From: Tannerella sp.
GTDB taxonomy: Bacteria; Bacteroidota; Bacteroidia; Bacteroidales; Tannerellaceae
Assembly (NCBI GenBank): GCA_031290635.1
Contig: JAITNE010000099.1
Coordinates: forward strand, 1-9,512
Reading direction: 5' to 3'
Length of the DNA stretch: 9,512 nucleotides
The translations under genes were made by a program, and so were the position numbers. Position 1 is the first letter of the stretch, and the number at the start of each line of letters is the position of its first letter. Positions 1-6,047 of this stretch are shown here, in pieces. The notes beneath the pieces were generated by a model. That model was not told the origin of the DNA. It worked only from the letters and a program-made list of their open reading frames with translations, and made no database searches.

Positions 1-195
1 GCATTTATCATCACAAAAGAGGGATTTACGTTGACTGAAGAGATTGTAAAGGACTTTTGTCGCGGCAAGATAGCACGACACAAGATTCCGAAGTATGTAT
101 TTTTCGTTCAGGAGTTTCCCATGACCGGCAGCGGCAAAATCCAGAAATTCAAGCTCAAAGAACTAAGCCTGAAACTTATCAGCAGTGAACAGTGA
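1..195 (+). CDS. AMP-forming acyl-CoA synthetase, C-terminal end (partial)
   Basis: The reading frame is open from the first base and ends at TGA 193-195, giving the last 64 residues of a protein that starts before the window. They match the small C-terminal lid domain of ANL-superfamily adenylating enzymes (acyl-CoA synthetases). A basic stretch with HKIPKY lies near residues 27-32, and the hallmark GSGKIQK follows at residues 43-49, where K46 is the expected catalytic lysine for adenylate formation. Such enzymes activate a carboxylate with ATP and transfer it to CoA in the cytoplasm. The substrate (medium- or long-chain fatty acid, or an aryl acid) cannot be read from this fragment. The last codons run into a heptamer tandem repeat, so the final SSEQ residues are repeat-encoded. 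Family assignment is secure; chain specificity is not. Confidence 0.85.
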   Translation, partial: AFIITKEGFTLTEEIVKDFCRGKIARHKIPKYVFFVQEFPMTGSGKIQKFKLKELSLKLISSEQ

Positions 196-211
196 ACAGT
201 GAATGGTGAAC
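184..211. repeat. heptamer tandem array, 4 units of AGTGAAC type
   Basis: Four consecutive 7-bp units are visible: AGTGAAC at 184-190 and 191-197, AGTGAAT at 198-204, and GGTGAAC at 205-211. The first units overlap the end of the acyl-CoA synthetase gene and supply its TGA stop. The last unit with the following bases forms a short inverted repeat, GTGAA/TTCAC, at 206-210 and 214-218. It is a simple-sequence array prone to slippage. Because 7 is not a multiple of 3 and each unit contains TGA, translation meets a stop within the array whatever the copy number. Confidence 0.85.
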
Positions 212-218
212 AATTCAC

Positions 219-321
219 AGTCATTGCGTTTCACATAATCGTCCTACGGAAGCACGAAACAATCTAAGATATATCCGGTATCGTCATTGCGAGGCACGAA
301 GCAATCTAAAATATATCCGGT
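219..321. repeat. two diverged copies of a dispersed-type intergenic repeat
   Basis: Copy B (282-321) begins GTCATTGCGAGGCACGAAGC and continues into AATCTAAAATATATCCGGT. Copy A (219-279) has the same order, GTCATTGCG then AAGCACGAAACAATCTAAGA and ATATCCGGT, with about 20 extra bases between the two blocks. In copy B, ATTGC at 286-290 can pair with GCAAT at 301-305 around a 10-base loop. The core resembles the TCATTGCGAG...GAAGCAATC palindromic repeats I recall from intergenic regions of many bacteria, including Bacteroidota. No ORF or RNA gene is evident here, and the remaining 322-456 is AT-rich DNA in which I see nothing specific. Confidence 0.7.
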
Positions 322-456
322 GACTTGCAAAGTATCATACAATAAATTTCTTTAAGTTTATGTCTAAATAAGACCATAAAAACATGAATTAATTTTGATA
401 TAATAAAGTTTGAAACAAATAATCTTTATTAAATGACGTATTTCTAAAATAATACT

Positions 457-464
457 TATCTTTG
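457..464 (+). promoter_or_regulatory. Bacteroidota-type -7 promoter element (TATCTTTG)
   Basis: TATCTTTG fits the TAnnTTTG -7 consensus of Bacteroidota primary-sigma promoters and lies 28 bases before the metallophosphoesterase ATG. That leaves a 5' leader of roughly 20 nt. I see no good TTTG/TTG -33 element at the usual spacing, so strength is uncertain. It is the only convincing promoter in the 297-base gap after the acyl-CoA synthetase gene. Confidence 0.6.
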
Positions 465-492
465 CAGCCGGTTCAACTTAATATACAACGAT

Positions 493-1641
493 ATGAGAAC
501 AATTTTCATCTTATTACTGTGCTGTCGGATGGCAGCCGCGCAGGACGCAATCCAAATCACGCACGGTCCATACCTCCAAAACATGAGCGACAACGAAGTT
601 ACCGTCGTTTGGGTAACAGACCGTAACGCCATCTCCTGGGTAGAGCTTGCGCCCGACGACGGTACGCACTTCTACCTGCAGGAAAGACCGAAATTCTTTG
701 CCGCCAGGAACGGCGTCAAGCTCGAAAGTACCGTTCATTCGGTCAAACTCCGAGGCCTCAAGCCTGCTGAGCGCTATCGATACCGTGTATTCTCGCAAAG
801 CGTTCTTGCACGCGAAGGTCATAACATCACCTACGGCCGCGTAGCCTCCTCGACCGCCTACAGACCGCCTGTTTTCACCACCCTCGACCCTGATGCCCGC
901 CGGGACGTCGCCTTCGGCATGGTCAACGACATTCACGGTCGCAGTGAAGTGCTCGACACGCTTCTGCGCATCCTCGACCCACTCAAACAAAACATGATTT
1001 TCTTCAACGGCGACATGGTTTCGTCGCTCACCGGCGAAGACGACCTCTTCACCGGCTTTATGGACGTCAGCGTCAAGGCTTTTGCGCAGACCGTACCGAT
1101 GTACTACGCGCGTGGCAACCATGAAACGCGCGGCGTATTTGCTACCCGCTTCCAGGACTACTTCTCCCCTCAAAGCCCCGAACTCTACTACATAGTCCGA
1201 CACGGCCCCGTCTGTTTCCTCGTCCTCGACAGCGGTGAAGACAAGCCCGACACCGACGTCGAGTACAGCGGCATCACCGACTACGACTACTATCGCACGC
1301 TTGAGGCCGAATGGTTGCGCGACGTCTTGAAGAATCCACAGTTCGCCGACGCTCCCTGCAAGGTCGTAATCTGCCACATCCCGCCCTCGCGCGACTGGCA
1401 TGGCGAGAACGAGGTGCTGACCAGGTTTGCACCCCTTCTCAACGACGCCAAAGTGGACGTAATGCTCTGCGGCCACCTCCACACCACCATCAAACGCATG
1501 CCGGACGCGACGGTAAAGTTTCCTGTCCTCATCAATTCAAACAATTCCGCAGTTCGCGGCACGGTGAATGCGCAGGGATTATCTCTCGAAATCATCAACA
1601 TGGACGGCACTATAGCCGAGACGTTCAAAGTTGTACGCTGA
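493..1641 (+). CDS. secreted metallophosphoesterase, purple-acid-phosphatase-like
   Basis: This 382-residue protein has an N-terminal signal peptide (hydrophobic residues 3-10, AAAQ at 14-17, likely cleavage before Q17), so it should act in the periplasm or be exported. Residues about 20-130 resemble the fibronectin-like N-terminal domain of purple acid phosphatases (HGPYLQNMSDNEVTVVW at 24-40). The calcineurin-like catalytic domain follows with all metal-binding blocks in order: D146-x-H148, G173-D174, G208-N-H-E211, H295 and G327-H-L-H330. It should therefore be a dinuclear-metal phosphomonoesterase or phosphodiesterase; the substrate is unknown. It stands alone, with its own promoter upstream and a repeat array downstream. 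A long antisense ORF in the same region is a codon-bias shadow. Family call is strong; physiological role is open. Confidence 0.9.
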   Translation: MRTIFILLLCCRMAAAQDAIQITHGPYLQNMSDNEVTVVWVTDRNAISWVELAPDDGTHFYLQERPKFFAARNGVKLESTVHSVKLRGLKPAERYRYRVFSQSVLAREGHNITYGRVASSTAYRPPVFTTLDPDARRDVAFGMVNDIHGRSEVLDTLLRILDPLKQNMIFFNGDMVSSLTGEDDLFTGFMDVSVKAFAQTVPMYYARGNHETRGVFATRFQDYFSPQSPELYYIVRHGPVCFLVLDSGEDKPDTDVEYSGITDYDYYRTLEAEWLRDVLKNPQFADAPCKVVICHIPPSRDWHGENEVLTRFAPLLNDAKVDVMLCGHLHTTIKRMPDATVKFPVLINSNNSAVRGTVNAQGLSLEIINMDGTIAETFKVVR

Positions 1642-1661
1642 AAGACAGATAAACAAGGGAG

Positions 1662-1703
1662 ATTCTCAATTCTCAATTCTCAATTCTCAATTCTCAATTC
1701 TCT
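1662..1703. repeat. heptamer tandem array, ATTCTCA x5 plus partial
   Basis: Five perfect ATTCTCA units run from 1662 to 1696, followed by a sixth broken unit (ATTCTCT, 1697-1703). One isolated unit recurs at 1711-1717. The array fills most of the 108-base gap between the phosphoesterase and hemerythrin genes and ends about 25 bases before the -7 element of the downstream promoter. It is the second 7-bp array in the window with an unrelated unit sequence, and is expected to be length-variable by slippage. Confidence 0.9.
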
Positions 1704-1728
1704 ATCCCCTATTCTCAATTAAAATCAC

Positions 1729-1736
1729 TACCTTTG
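1729..1736 (+). promoter_or_regulatory. -7 promoter element (TACCTTTG) for hemerythrin-LuxR pair
   Basis: TACCTTTG matches TAnnTTTG and ends 13 bases before the hemerythrin ATG, so the predicted leader is only about 5-8 nt and has no room for a ribosome binding site. The expected -33 position (about 1705) falls just beyond the end of the ATTCTCA array and shows no TTTG. Either transcription is weak or activator-dependent, or the true start codon is further in. Confidence 0.6.
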
Positions 1737-1749
1737 CAGAAAAAAAGTT

Positions 1750-2439
1750 ATGGAGAAAATACTTTTCACAAGGAAGATGAAACTGGCTGACTTGATTTCA
1801 AAGAATCATAATCTCATCCTTATGTTGCCGCGATTAGGCATTCCGCTTGGCTTTGGGGATAAAAGCGTCGAAGAGGTCTGTACGAAATATAATGTGCCGA
1901 CGGACTTCTTCCTGCTTATCTGCAATGTCTATTCTTTCGACGCCTATCTGCCCGCCGAGAACGACGTCCTTACTACCGATATGAGCCGGCTGATCCCATA
2001 TCTGCGAGCTTCGCATCGCTATTATCTCGACGAACGATTGCCGCACATCGAGTGGCATATCAATCGCATTGCCGACAATACCGACCCCAAATACGGTCAT
2101 CTGCTTAGAAGCTTCTTTGCGGGATATAAAAATGAATTGTCCGTGCATTTTATCTACGAAGAAACGACTGTCTTTCCGTATATCGAAACATTGATGGCCG
2201 TCCACAGGCAGGATAAATATCGTATCAGCGACTTTGAAGACGCTCACAACGATATTCAGGATAAACTCAACGACCTCCTGCAAATCATCATCAAATACCT
2301 GCCCGGTAACGCCTCACAGAGCGACTCTATCAGCATAGTGCTTGACATCTACCAGCTTGCGTCCGACCTCAATAAACATACCCTTATCGAAGATAAAGTC
2401 CTTATCCCTTACGTCAAACTGTTAGAAAAATCAATATGA
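1750..2439 (+). CDS. hemerythrin-like diiron protein, YtfE/RIC/ScdA type, N-terminal di-Cys missing
   Basis: This 229-residue cytoplasmic protein has two parts. Residues about 11-60 align with the ScdA_N/DUF542 domain of iron-sulfur-cluster repair proteins (LADLISKNH, then LGIPLGFGDKSVEEVC). Where those carry a CCGG motif, this one reads LGFG, so the two cysteines are absent. Residues about 85-225 form a four-helix hemerythrin domain with likely iron ligands H89, H133-x3-E137, H166 and H210-x3-E214, the same order and similar spacing to E. coli YtfE as I remember it. RIC proteins respond to NO and oxidative stress and supply iron to damaged clusters. Loss of the di-Cys motif and the ATGA overlap with a LuxR-type gene suggest a sensing role instead, which is inference. 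ATG at 1750 is used; M10 at 1777 is an alternative given the very short leader. Confidence 0.85.
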   Translation: MEKILFTRKMKLADLISKNHNLILMLPRLGIPLGFGDKSVEEVCTKYNVPTDFFLLICNVYSFDAYLPAENDVLTTDMSRLIPYLRASHRYYLDERLPHIEWHINRIADNTDPKYGHLLRSFFAGYKNELSVHFIYEETTVFPYIETLMAVHRQDKYRISDFEDAHNDIQDKLNDLLQIIIKYLPGNASQSDSISIVLDIYQLASDLNKHTLIEDKVLIPYVKLLEKSI

Positions 2440-3035
2440 TCGAGAGAAAAAGACTGCTGATTGTAGAGCCTTCGAGTATCATAACCGAAGGACTAACTGT
2501 GATTCTGAAAGAATCGGCTAAGTTTGATATACTCTCGCCTGCGGCAGACGTCGAAAACCTCCCCTCACGCCTCGCCTCCGCTCATCCTGACATTCTGCTT
2601 ATCAACCCTACGCTCCTGCCGCCTTCAAAGCGTCCTGCTCTGACGGCTACAATGCAGGAATATCCGCAGCTGGCAGTCATGGCGCTTGTCTATCAATACG
2701 TAGAACCTCCGTATCTGCGCCTCTTTCACGGCATGGTCGATATTCGCGAAGAACGCAAGCGCATAACCGACGTCATCCTCGAATGCTGCGCTGCGCTTAT
2801 CGCCTCCGAAACGGTCGAGGATAACAGCTACGAACTGACAAACCGTGAAACCGACGTGCTTATACTTATAGCCAAAGGTCTGATGAATAAAGAAATCGCC
2901 GAGCGACTGACTATCTCTATCCACACAGTCATTTCGCACCGCAAGAACATCACCCGCAAAACCAATATCAAATCGGTCGCCGGCCTCGCTATGTACGCAC
3001 TGATGAATAACCTCGTCGAAGAAGGCGCTATCTGA
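2436..3035 (+). CDS. LuxR-family transcription factor with degenerate receiver domain
   Basis: This 199-residue protein starts inside the hemerythrin stop (ATGA, 2436-2439), so the two are probably translationally coupled. Residues about 5-120 have receiver-like order (RLLIVEPSS, then DILLINPTLL), but the phosphoacceptor position is N57 rather than Asp, only E11 remains of the acidic pocket, and I find no conserved Lys in the expected place. Residues about 133-196 are a clear LuxR/GerE DNA-binding domain (LTNRETDVL, NKEIAERL, HTVISHRKNI, TNIKS). It is therefore a DNA-binding regulator unlikely to be switched by phosphorylation. Its partner is plausibly the hemerythrin protein it is co-translated with, and no histidine kinase is nearby. 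Targets are unknown. The gene ends one base from the convergent isomerase gene. Confidence 0.88.
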   Translation: MIERKRLLIVEPSSIITEGLTVILKESAKFDILSPAADVENLPSRLASAHPDILLINPTLLPPSKRPALTATMQEYPQLAVMALVYQYVEPPYLRLFHGMVDIREERKRITDVILECCAALIASETVEDNSYELTNRETDVLILIAKGLMNKEIAERLTISIHTVISHRKNITRKTNIKSVAGLAMYALMNNLVEEGAI

Positions 3036-3036
3036 G

Positions 3037-4461
3037 TTAGCACACTTTGATTACAGGTATGTTCAGCAGGAAAGCAAGTTTTTGGATTTTGTCGGCTATA
3101 TGACCTGTGCCGATGGCAGTGTGATGCGAAGGTCCGGCCTTGCTCCACGTATCCATAAAGCTACGGACTGAAATCGAGAACCTATAGCGGCTGTTTGTGT
3201 TACCGATGTTCATCGTCGGACCTTCGACCGACTGCCCTTCGGCTACAAGCAGGAAAACGCCCTCGCCGTTCTCGCAGACCGACAGCAAGGTAACATCGCC
3301 GTGACGGACGCTCATCTGAATAGATAATCCCTTGCCCGGCTTGCCGTGATAAACCGATAGCGGCACTAATCCTACCCGCCCTTCGGCAATAGCGAAGTGA
3401 GCCGGGCCGTCATGTCCGAGCATGATGACGTCGTCGTTGAAATCCATTGCGTAAAACTCCGAAAACGAGCCGCCCGCGCCAAACTCCGACATTATCTTCA
3501 TCGCTTGAGCGTTCTTGACCTCGCATTCACCGGCTACAGGTATCTCTCGCCCCGTCAGCAGTGTGTTGCCGGCAATCACTGAAGTCGAAATATCCTCATA
3601 ATCGTTGCCGTCAACACCCTCGTAATAGTAAGCCATAGAGCCAAGCTCGTGAGCGCCGATAATCTTGTCCAACGCAACCGAAGTACGCGCCGCCCGCAGC
3701 AGTTCATACTCCTCACAGTCGGGCGAGACGTCGAACTTCTCCCCGAACTCCTTTAACTTGTCGGCCACCTCCGTCTCGGTCGCCTCATCGCGATACTTCT
3801 TCACTTCGCACATCTCAAGCAGCTCGATATGAGTGCCGAACACAGCCGCCTGCCGCGTCGTATCGGTGTAAACGTCCAGCATCCCGCAATAATAATGTCC
3901 AAGGACGCCCAGACGGTTGTTGCGCATGGCGTAACGTGCCCGCGCAGCTTCGACCCAGCCTTCAATCTCTTTCCAGGCAAACGTGTCGGCGAGGTATCCG
4001 GTAACAAACTCATAGCGCAAGCCGGCGCGGTTGAAGACGTTCGCTATCTCCGGCGCCGAGCAAGCCTGACAGTGAGCCAGCCAGAAGCCCGTCATCTTCC
4101 CACGATCGCCAAGACTGTTGATATAATCATAGTCAATCGCAGGCACGGGCTGCAGGTTGAGGATGATTATCGGACAGTTGAGCCGTTGAGCTACGGGCAG
4201 TATTGTCGATGACAGACAATATGTCGATACGTAGAGAAAGACCAGCTCGACCTCCCCTTTTGCAAATATCGACGCCGCTTCGAGCGCCTTGCGGGGGTTG
4301 TCGACCATCCCTGCATCTACGACCTCAACCTCGCATTTTGCTTCAATATTACTCTTGATTTGCGTCTTATACGCAATCAGTTCGTCCAGCAGTCCGTCGA
4401 ACTGCCCCCAATAGGTGTCTAAACCTGTGGCAAAAAGCCCAATTTTCAATTTCTGTTTCAT
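3037..4461 (-). CDS. L-fucose/L-arabinose isomerase family protein
   Basis: The 474-residue length is within the range of L-arabinose isomerases. The N-terminal part carries TGLDTYWGQFDGLL (12-25) and a sugar-isomerase core. Candidate Mn-binding and catalytic residues, by comparison with AraA, are E312 (AGECEVKNAQAMKIM), E335 (GGSFSEFYAMDF), H350 (LGHDGPAH) and H446/H447 (GPSHHTAIGTGH). There is no signal peptide, so it should work in the cytoplasm, interconverting an aldose and a ketose. The usual AraA segment at the third ligand is replaced by GHDGPAH, so the sugar may not be L-arabinose. It diverges from a fucosidase-rhamnosidase operon, which makes a released pentose or 6-deoxyhexose a reasonable but unproven substrate. 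A TAACTTTG element lies 17 bases upstream of its ATG. No kinase, aldolase or mutarotase gene is adjacent. Confidence 0.87.
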   Translation of the reverse strand: MKQKLKIGLFATGLDTYWGQFDGLLDELIAYKTQIKSNIEAKCEVEVVDAGMVDNPRKALEAASIFAKGEVELVFLYVSTYCLSSTILPVAQRLNCPIIILNLQPVPAIDYDYINSLGDRGKMTGFWLAHCQACSAPEIANVFNRAGLRYEFVTGYLADTFAWKEIEGWVEAARARYAMRNNRLGVLGHYYCGMLDVYTDTTRQAAVFGTHIELLEMCEVKKYRDEATETEVADKLKEFGEKFDVSPDCEEYELLRAARTSVALDKIIGAHELGSMAYYYEGVDGNDYEDISTSVIAGNTLLTGREIPVAGECEVKNAQAMKIMSEFGAGGSFSEFYAMDFNDDVIMLGHDGPAHFAIAEGRVGLVPLSVYHGKPGKGLSIQMSVRHGDVTLLSVCENGEGVFLLVAEGQSVEGPTMNIGNTNSRYRFSISVRSFMDTWSKAGPSHHTAIGTGHIADKIQKLAFLLNIPVIKVC

Positions 4462-4477
4462 GATAAATAATTTGCCG

Positions 4478-4485
4478 CAAAGTTA
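4478..4485 (-). promoter_or_regulatory. -7 promoter element (TAACTTTG) for the isomerase gene
   Basis: Read on the minus strand, TAACTTTG fits TAnnTTTG and ends 16 bases before the isomerase ATG, giving a leader of about 10 nt. No TTTG is present at the standard -33 distance. It lies back to back with the plus-strand promoter at 4535-4566, so the two transcription units share about 120 bases of control region. Confidence 0.6.
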
Positions 4486-4534
4486 CATGAAATTTTTTAA
4501 TTCGTGCCGTTATGCAATAAAAAACTTCTACGGA

Positions 4535-4566
4535 TTTGGATGATTGAAAAATAAACAATACCTTTG
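4535..4566 (+). promoter_or_regulatory. complete Bacteroidota promoter (-33 TTTG, -7 TACCTTTG)
   Basis: TTTG at 4535-4538, a 20-base spacer, and TACCTTTG at 4559-4566 match both parts and the spacing of the Bacteroidota housekeeping promoter. This is the best promoter in the window. Transcription should begin near 4573, pass through the 29-codon ORF at 4588 and continue into the fucosidase-rhamnosidase operon, since no terminator hairpin is visible between them. Confidence 0.7.
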
Positions 4567-4587
4567 TAGCCGAATAAAGCATATCTT

Positions 4588-4677
4588 ATGAAATACAATA
4601 TTGACTTACAAGAGCCGGCTCTCCGCGAAAGCGCGAAAGTCGAATGGAAAGAAAACGGCGATGACAAGGACGTATGA
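4588..4677 (+). pseudogene. 29-codon ORF, probable remnant of an AlbA_2/Schlafen-type gene
   Basis: ATG at 4588 opens a 29-codon frame ending in TGA at 4675-4677. The peptide reads MKYNIDLQEPALRESAKVEW, then KENGDDKDV. The ES-x-x-VEWKEN pattern is how I remember the N-terminus of putative DNA-binding or ATP-binding proteins with an AlbA_2 (Schlafen) domain, where the sequence normally continues for several hundred residues. Here it stops at once and no continuation is seen in any frame before the fucosidase start 33 bases on. The simplest reading is the 5' end of a gene whose body was deleted, with its promoter retained. The alternative is a short leader ORF that controls the operon. A perfect 12-bp palindrome, AGAGCCGGCTCT, lies inside at 4611-4622. 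Confidence 0.45.
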
Positions 4678-4681
4678 ATAT

Positions 4682-4689
4682 TATCTTTA
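4682..4689 (+). promoter_or_regulatory. possible weak -7 element (TATCTTTA) before fucosidase
   Basis: TATCTTTA differs from TAnnTTTG by one base and lies 21 bases before the fucosidase ATG in AT-rich DNA. No -33 element is visible at the usual distance. It may give the operon a start of its own beside the stronger upstream promoter, but could equally be chance in AT-rich sequence. Confidence 0.3.
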
Positions 4690-4709
4690 ATTTTTAAAAT
4701 ATTTATCCT

Positions 4710-6047
4710 ATGAAAAAAAGTATTATTTTTATTATCAGCATTTTAATGACCGTTCCCACATTTGCCCAGAACAAGAAGTTAGGCAACGAAACAGAGGAAC
4801 AGAGATCTCAACGCATGGAATGGTGGACAAACGACCGCTTCGGCATGTTCATCCATTTTGGACTCTATGCACTGCCCGCGAGGCACGAATGGGTGAAACA
4901 AAACGAACGTCTCACCACCGAACAGTACGAAAAGTATTTTGAATTGTTCAATCCCGACCTCTACGACGCTAAGGCTTGGGCTAAAAAGGCTAAACAGTCA
5001 GGTATGAAGTACGCCGTAATCACGTCGAAGCATCATGAGGGCTTCTGTCTTTTCGACTCGAAATTCACGGACTACAAGTCAACCAACACTCCTTTCAAAC
5101 GCGATCTTATCAAAGAATTTGTCGAGGCTTATCGCGCCGAAGGACTGAAGGTGGGCTTCTACTACTCGCTTATCGATTGGCATCACCCGCATTTCACCAT
5201 CGACCGCGTACATCCGCAACGCACCAATAAAACAGAAGATTATGCCAAGATGAATGAGGGTCGCGACTTCAGCATCTATCGCAAATACCTCCATGACCAG
5301 GTGCGCGAACTGCTTACCAACTACGGCAAAATCGATATTCTCTGGCTTGATTTTTCATACCCCGGAGAGTACGGCAAAGGTCATGAAGAATGGGGTTCAA
5401 AGGAATTGCTGGCTATGATTCGCAAACTGCAGCCCGGCATCATCGTTGACGACCGCCTCGACCTCGGCGAGTATGAAGACGGTCAGGACTTCACCACCCC
5501 CGAACAGTACAAAGTAGATAAATGGCCTGAACGCTACGGACGCAAATTTCCTTGGGAGACATGCCAGACTTTCAGCGGCTCATGGGGATACTATCGCGAC
5601 GAAACTTCATGGAAGAACACCAAACAACTGCTCGTTCTGCTTATTGAGTCGGTCGGTAAGGGCGGCAACCTGCTGCTTAACGTCGGCCCTACAGGTCGTG
5701 GCGATTTCGATTACCGCGCTGATGCTGCGCTTGCCGGTATGGGTGAATGGATGGGACATAACAACCGCTCGATATATGGCTGCACCGAAGCGCCCGACGA
5801 CTTCAAAGCGCCCGCCTCGAGCCTGCTGACATATAATCCGAAAAGCAAGCGGCTGTATATTCATCTCCTCGACTATCCGTTGCAGAACCTTCTGCTGCCC
5901 GGTTATGCAGGTCGCATCAAATATGCACAGCTTCTGCACGATGCTTCGGAAGTACGCTTCAATGAATCTGACGGTAACGTAAACCTTAGCTTGCCCGTCA
6001 TTAAGCCCAATTATGAAATTCCCGTAGTCGAAATATTCTTGAAATGA
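4710..6047 (+). CDS. periplasmic alpha-L-fucosidase, GH29
   Basis: This 445-residue protein begins with a signal peptide (MKKSIIFIISILMTVPTFAQ, likely cleavage between A19 and Q20). The GH29 barrel shows FGMFIHFGLYALPARHEW (44-61), ITSKHHEGFCLFDS (104-117), the expected nucleophile D214 in ILWLDFSYPG, a PWETC block with E283 as a possible acid/base, and NVGPTGRG (324-331). It should release terminal alpha-L-fucose from glycans, with linkage not readable from sequence. The C-terminal part (about 360-445) is a short beta-rich region and no carbohydrate-binding module is obvious. The gene overlaps the rhamnosidase by ATGA, so the two are co-translated. Context points to degradation of a substrate carrying both deoxy-sugars. 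No SusC/SusD pair is nearby. Confidence 0.93.
   Translation: MKKSIIFIISILMTVPTFAQNKKLGNETEEQRSQRMEWWTNDRFGMFIHFGLYALPARHEWVKQNERLTTEQYEKYFELFNPDLYDAKAWAKKAKQSGMKYAVITSKHHEGFCLFDSKFTDYKSTNTPFKRDLIKEFVEAYRAEGLKVGFYYSLIDWHHPHFTIDRVHPQRTNKTEDYAKMNEGRDFSIYRKYLHDQVRELLTNYGKIDILWLDFSYPGEYGKGHEEWGSKELLAMIRKLQPGIIVDDRLDLGEYEDGQDFTTPEQYKVDKWPERYGRKFPWETCQTFSGSWGYYRDETSWKNTKQLLVLLIESVGKGGNLLLNVGPTGRGDFDYRADAALAGMGEWMGHNNRSIYGCTEAPDDFKAPASSLLTYNPKSKRLYIHLLDYPLQNLLLPGYAGRIKYAQLLHDASEVRFNESDGNVNLSLPVIKPNYEIPVVEIFLK

Noticed and set aside
184..321. CRISPR array in the repeat region after the acyl-CoA synthetase
   Set aside because: The heptamers are contiguous without spacers, and the longer repeat has only two copies with unequal internal structure and no cas genes nearby.
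282..322. Intrinsic terminator for the acyl-CoA synthetase gene
   Set aside because: The possible stem is only 5 bp with a 10-base loop and is followed by A-rich rather than U-tract sequence.
514..1482. 322-codon open frame on the minus strand opposite the metallophosphoesterase
   Set aside because: Its translation shows no recognisable domain and has a composition typical of an antisense shadow of GC-biased third positions, while the plus strand carries all five metallophosphoesterase blocks.
1311..1652. 113-codon plus-strand frame overlapping the phosphoesterase 3' end
   Set aside because: It is arginine- and histidine-rich in a way typical of a shifted frame and covers the GHLH region of the true protein.
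4480..4560. Riboswitch or structured leader upstream of the fucosidase or isomerase
   Set aside because: The sequence is AT-rich with no conserved helices that I can recognise, and the predicted leaders are short.
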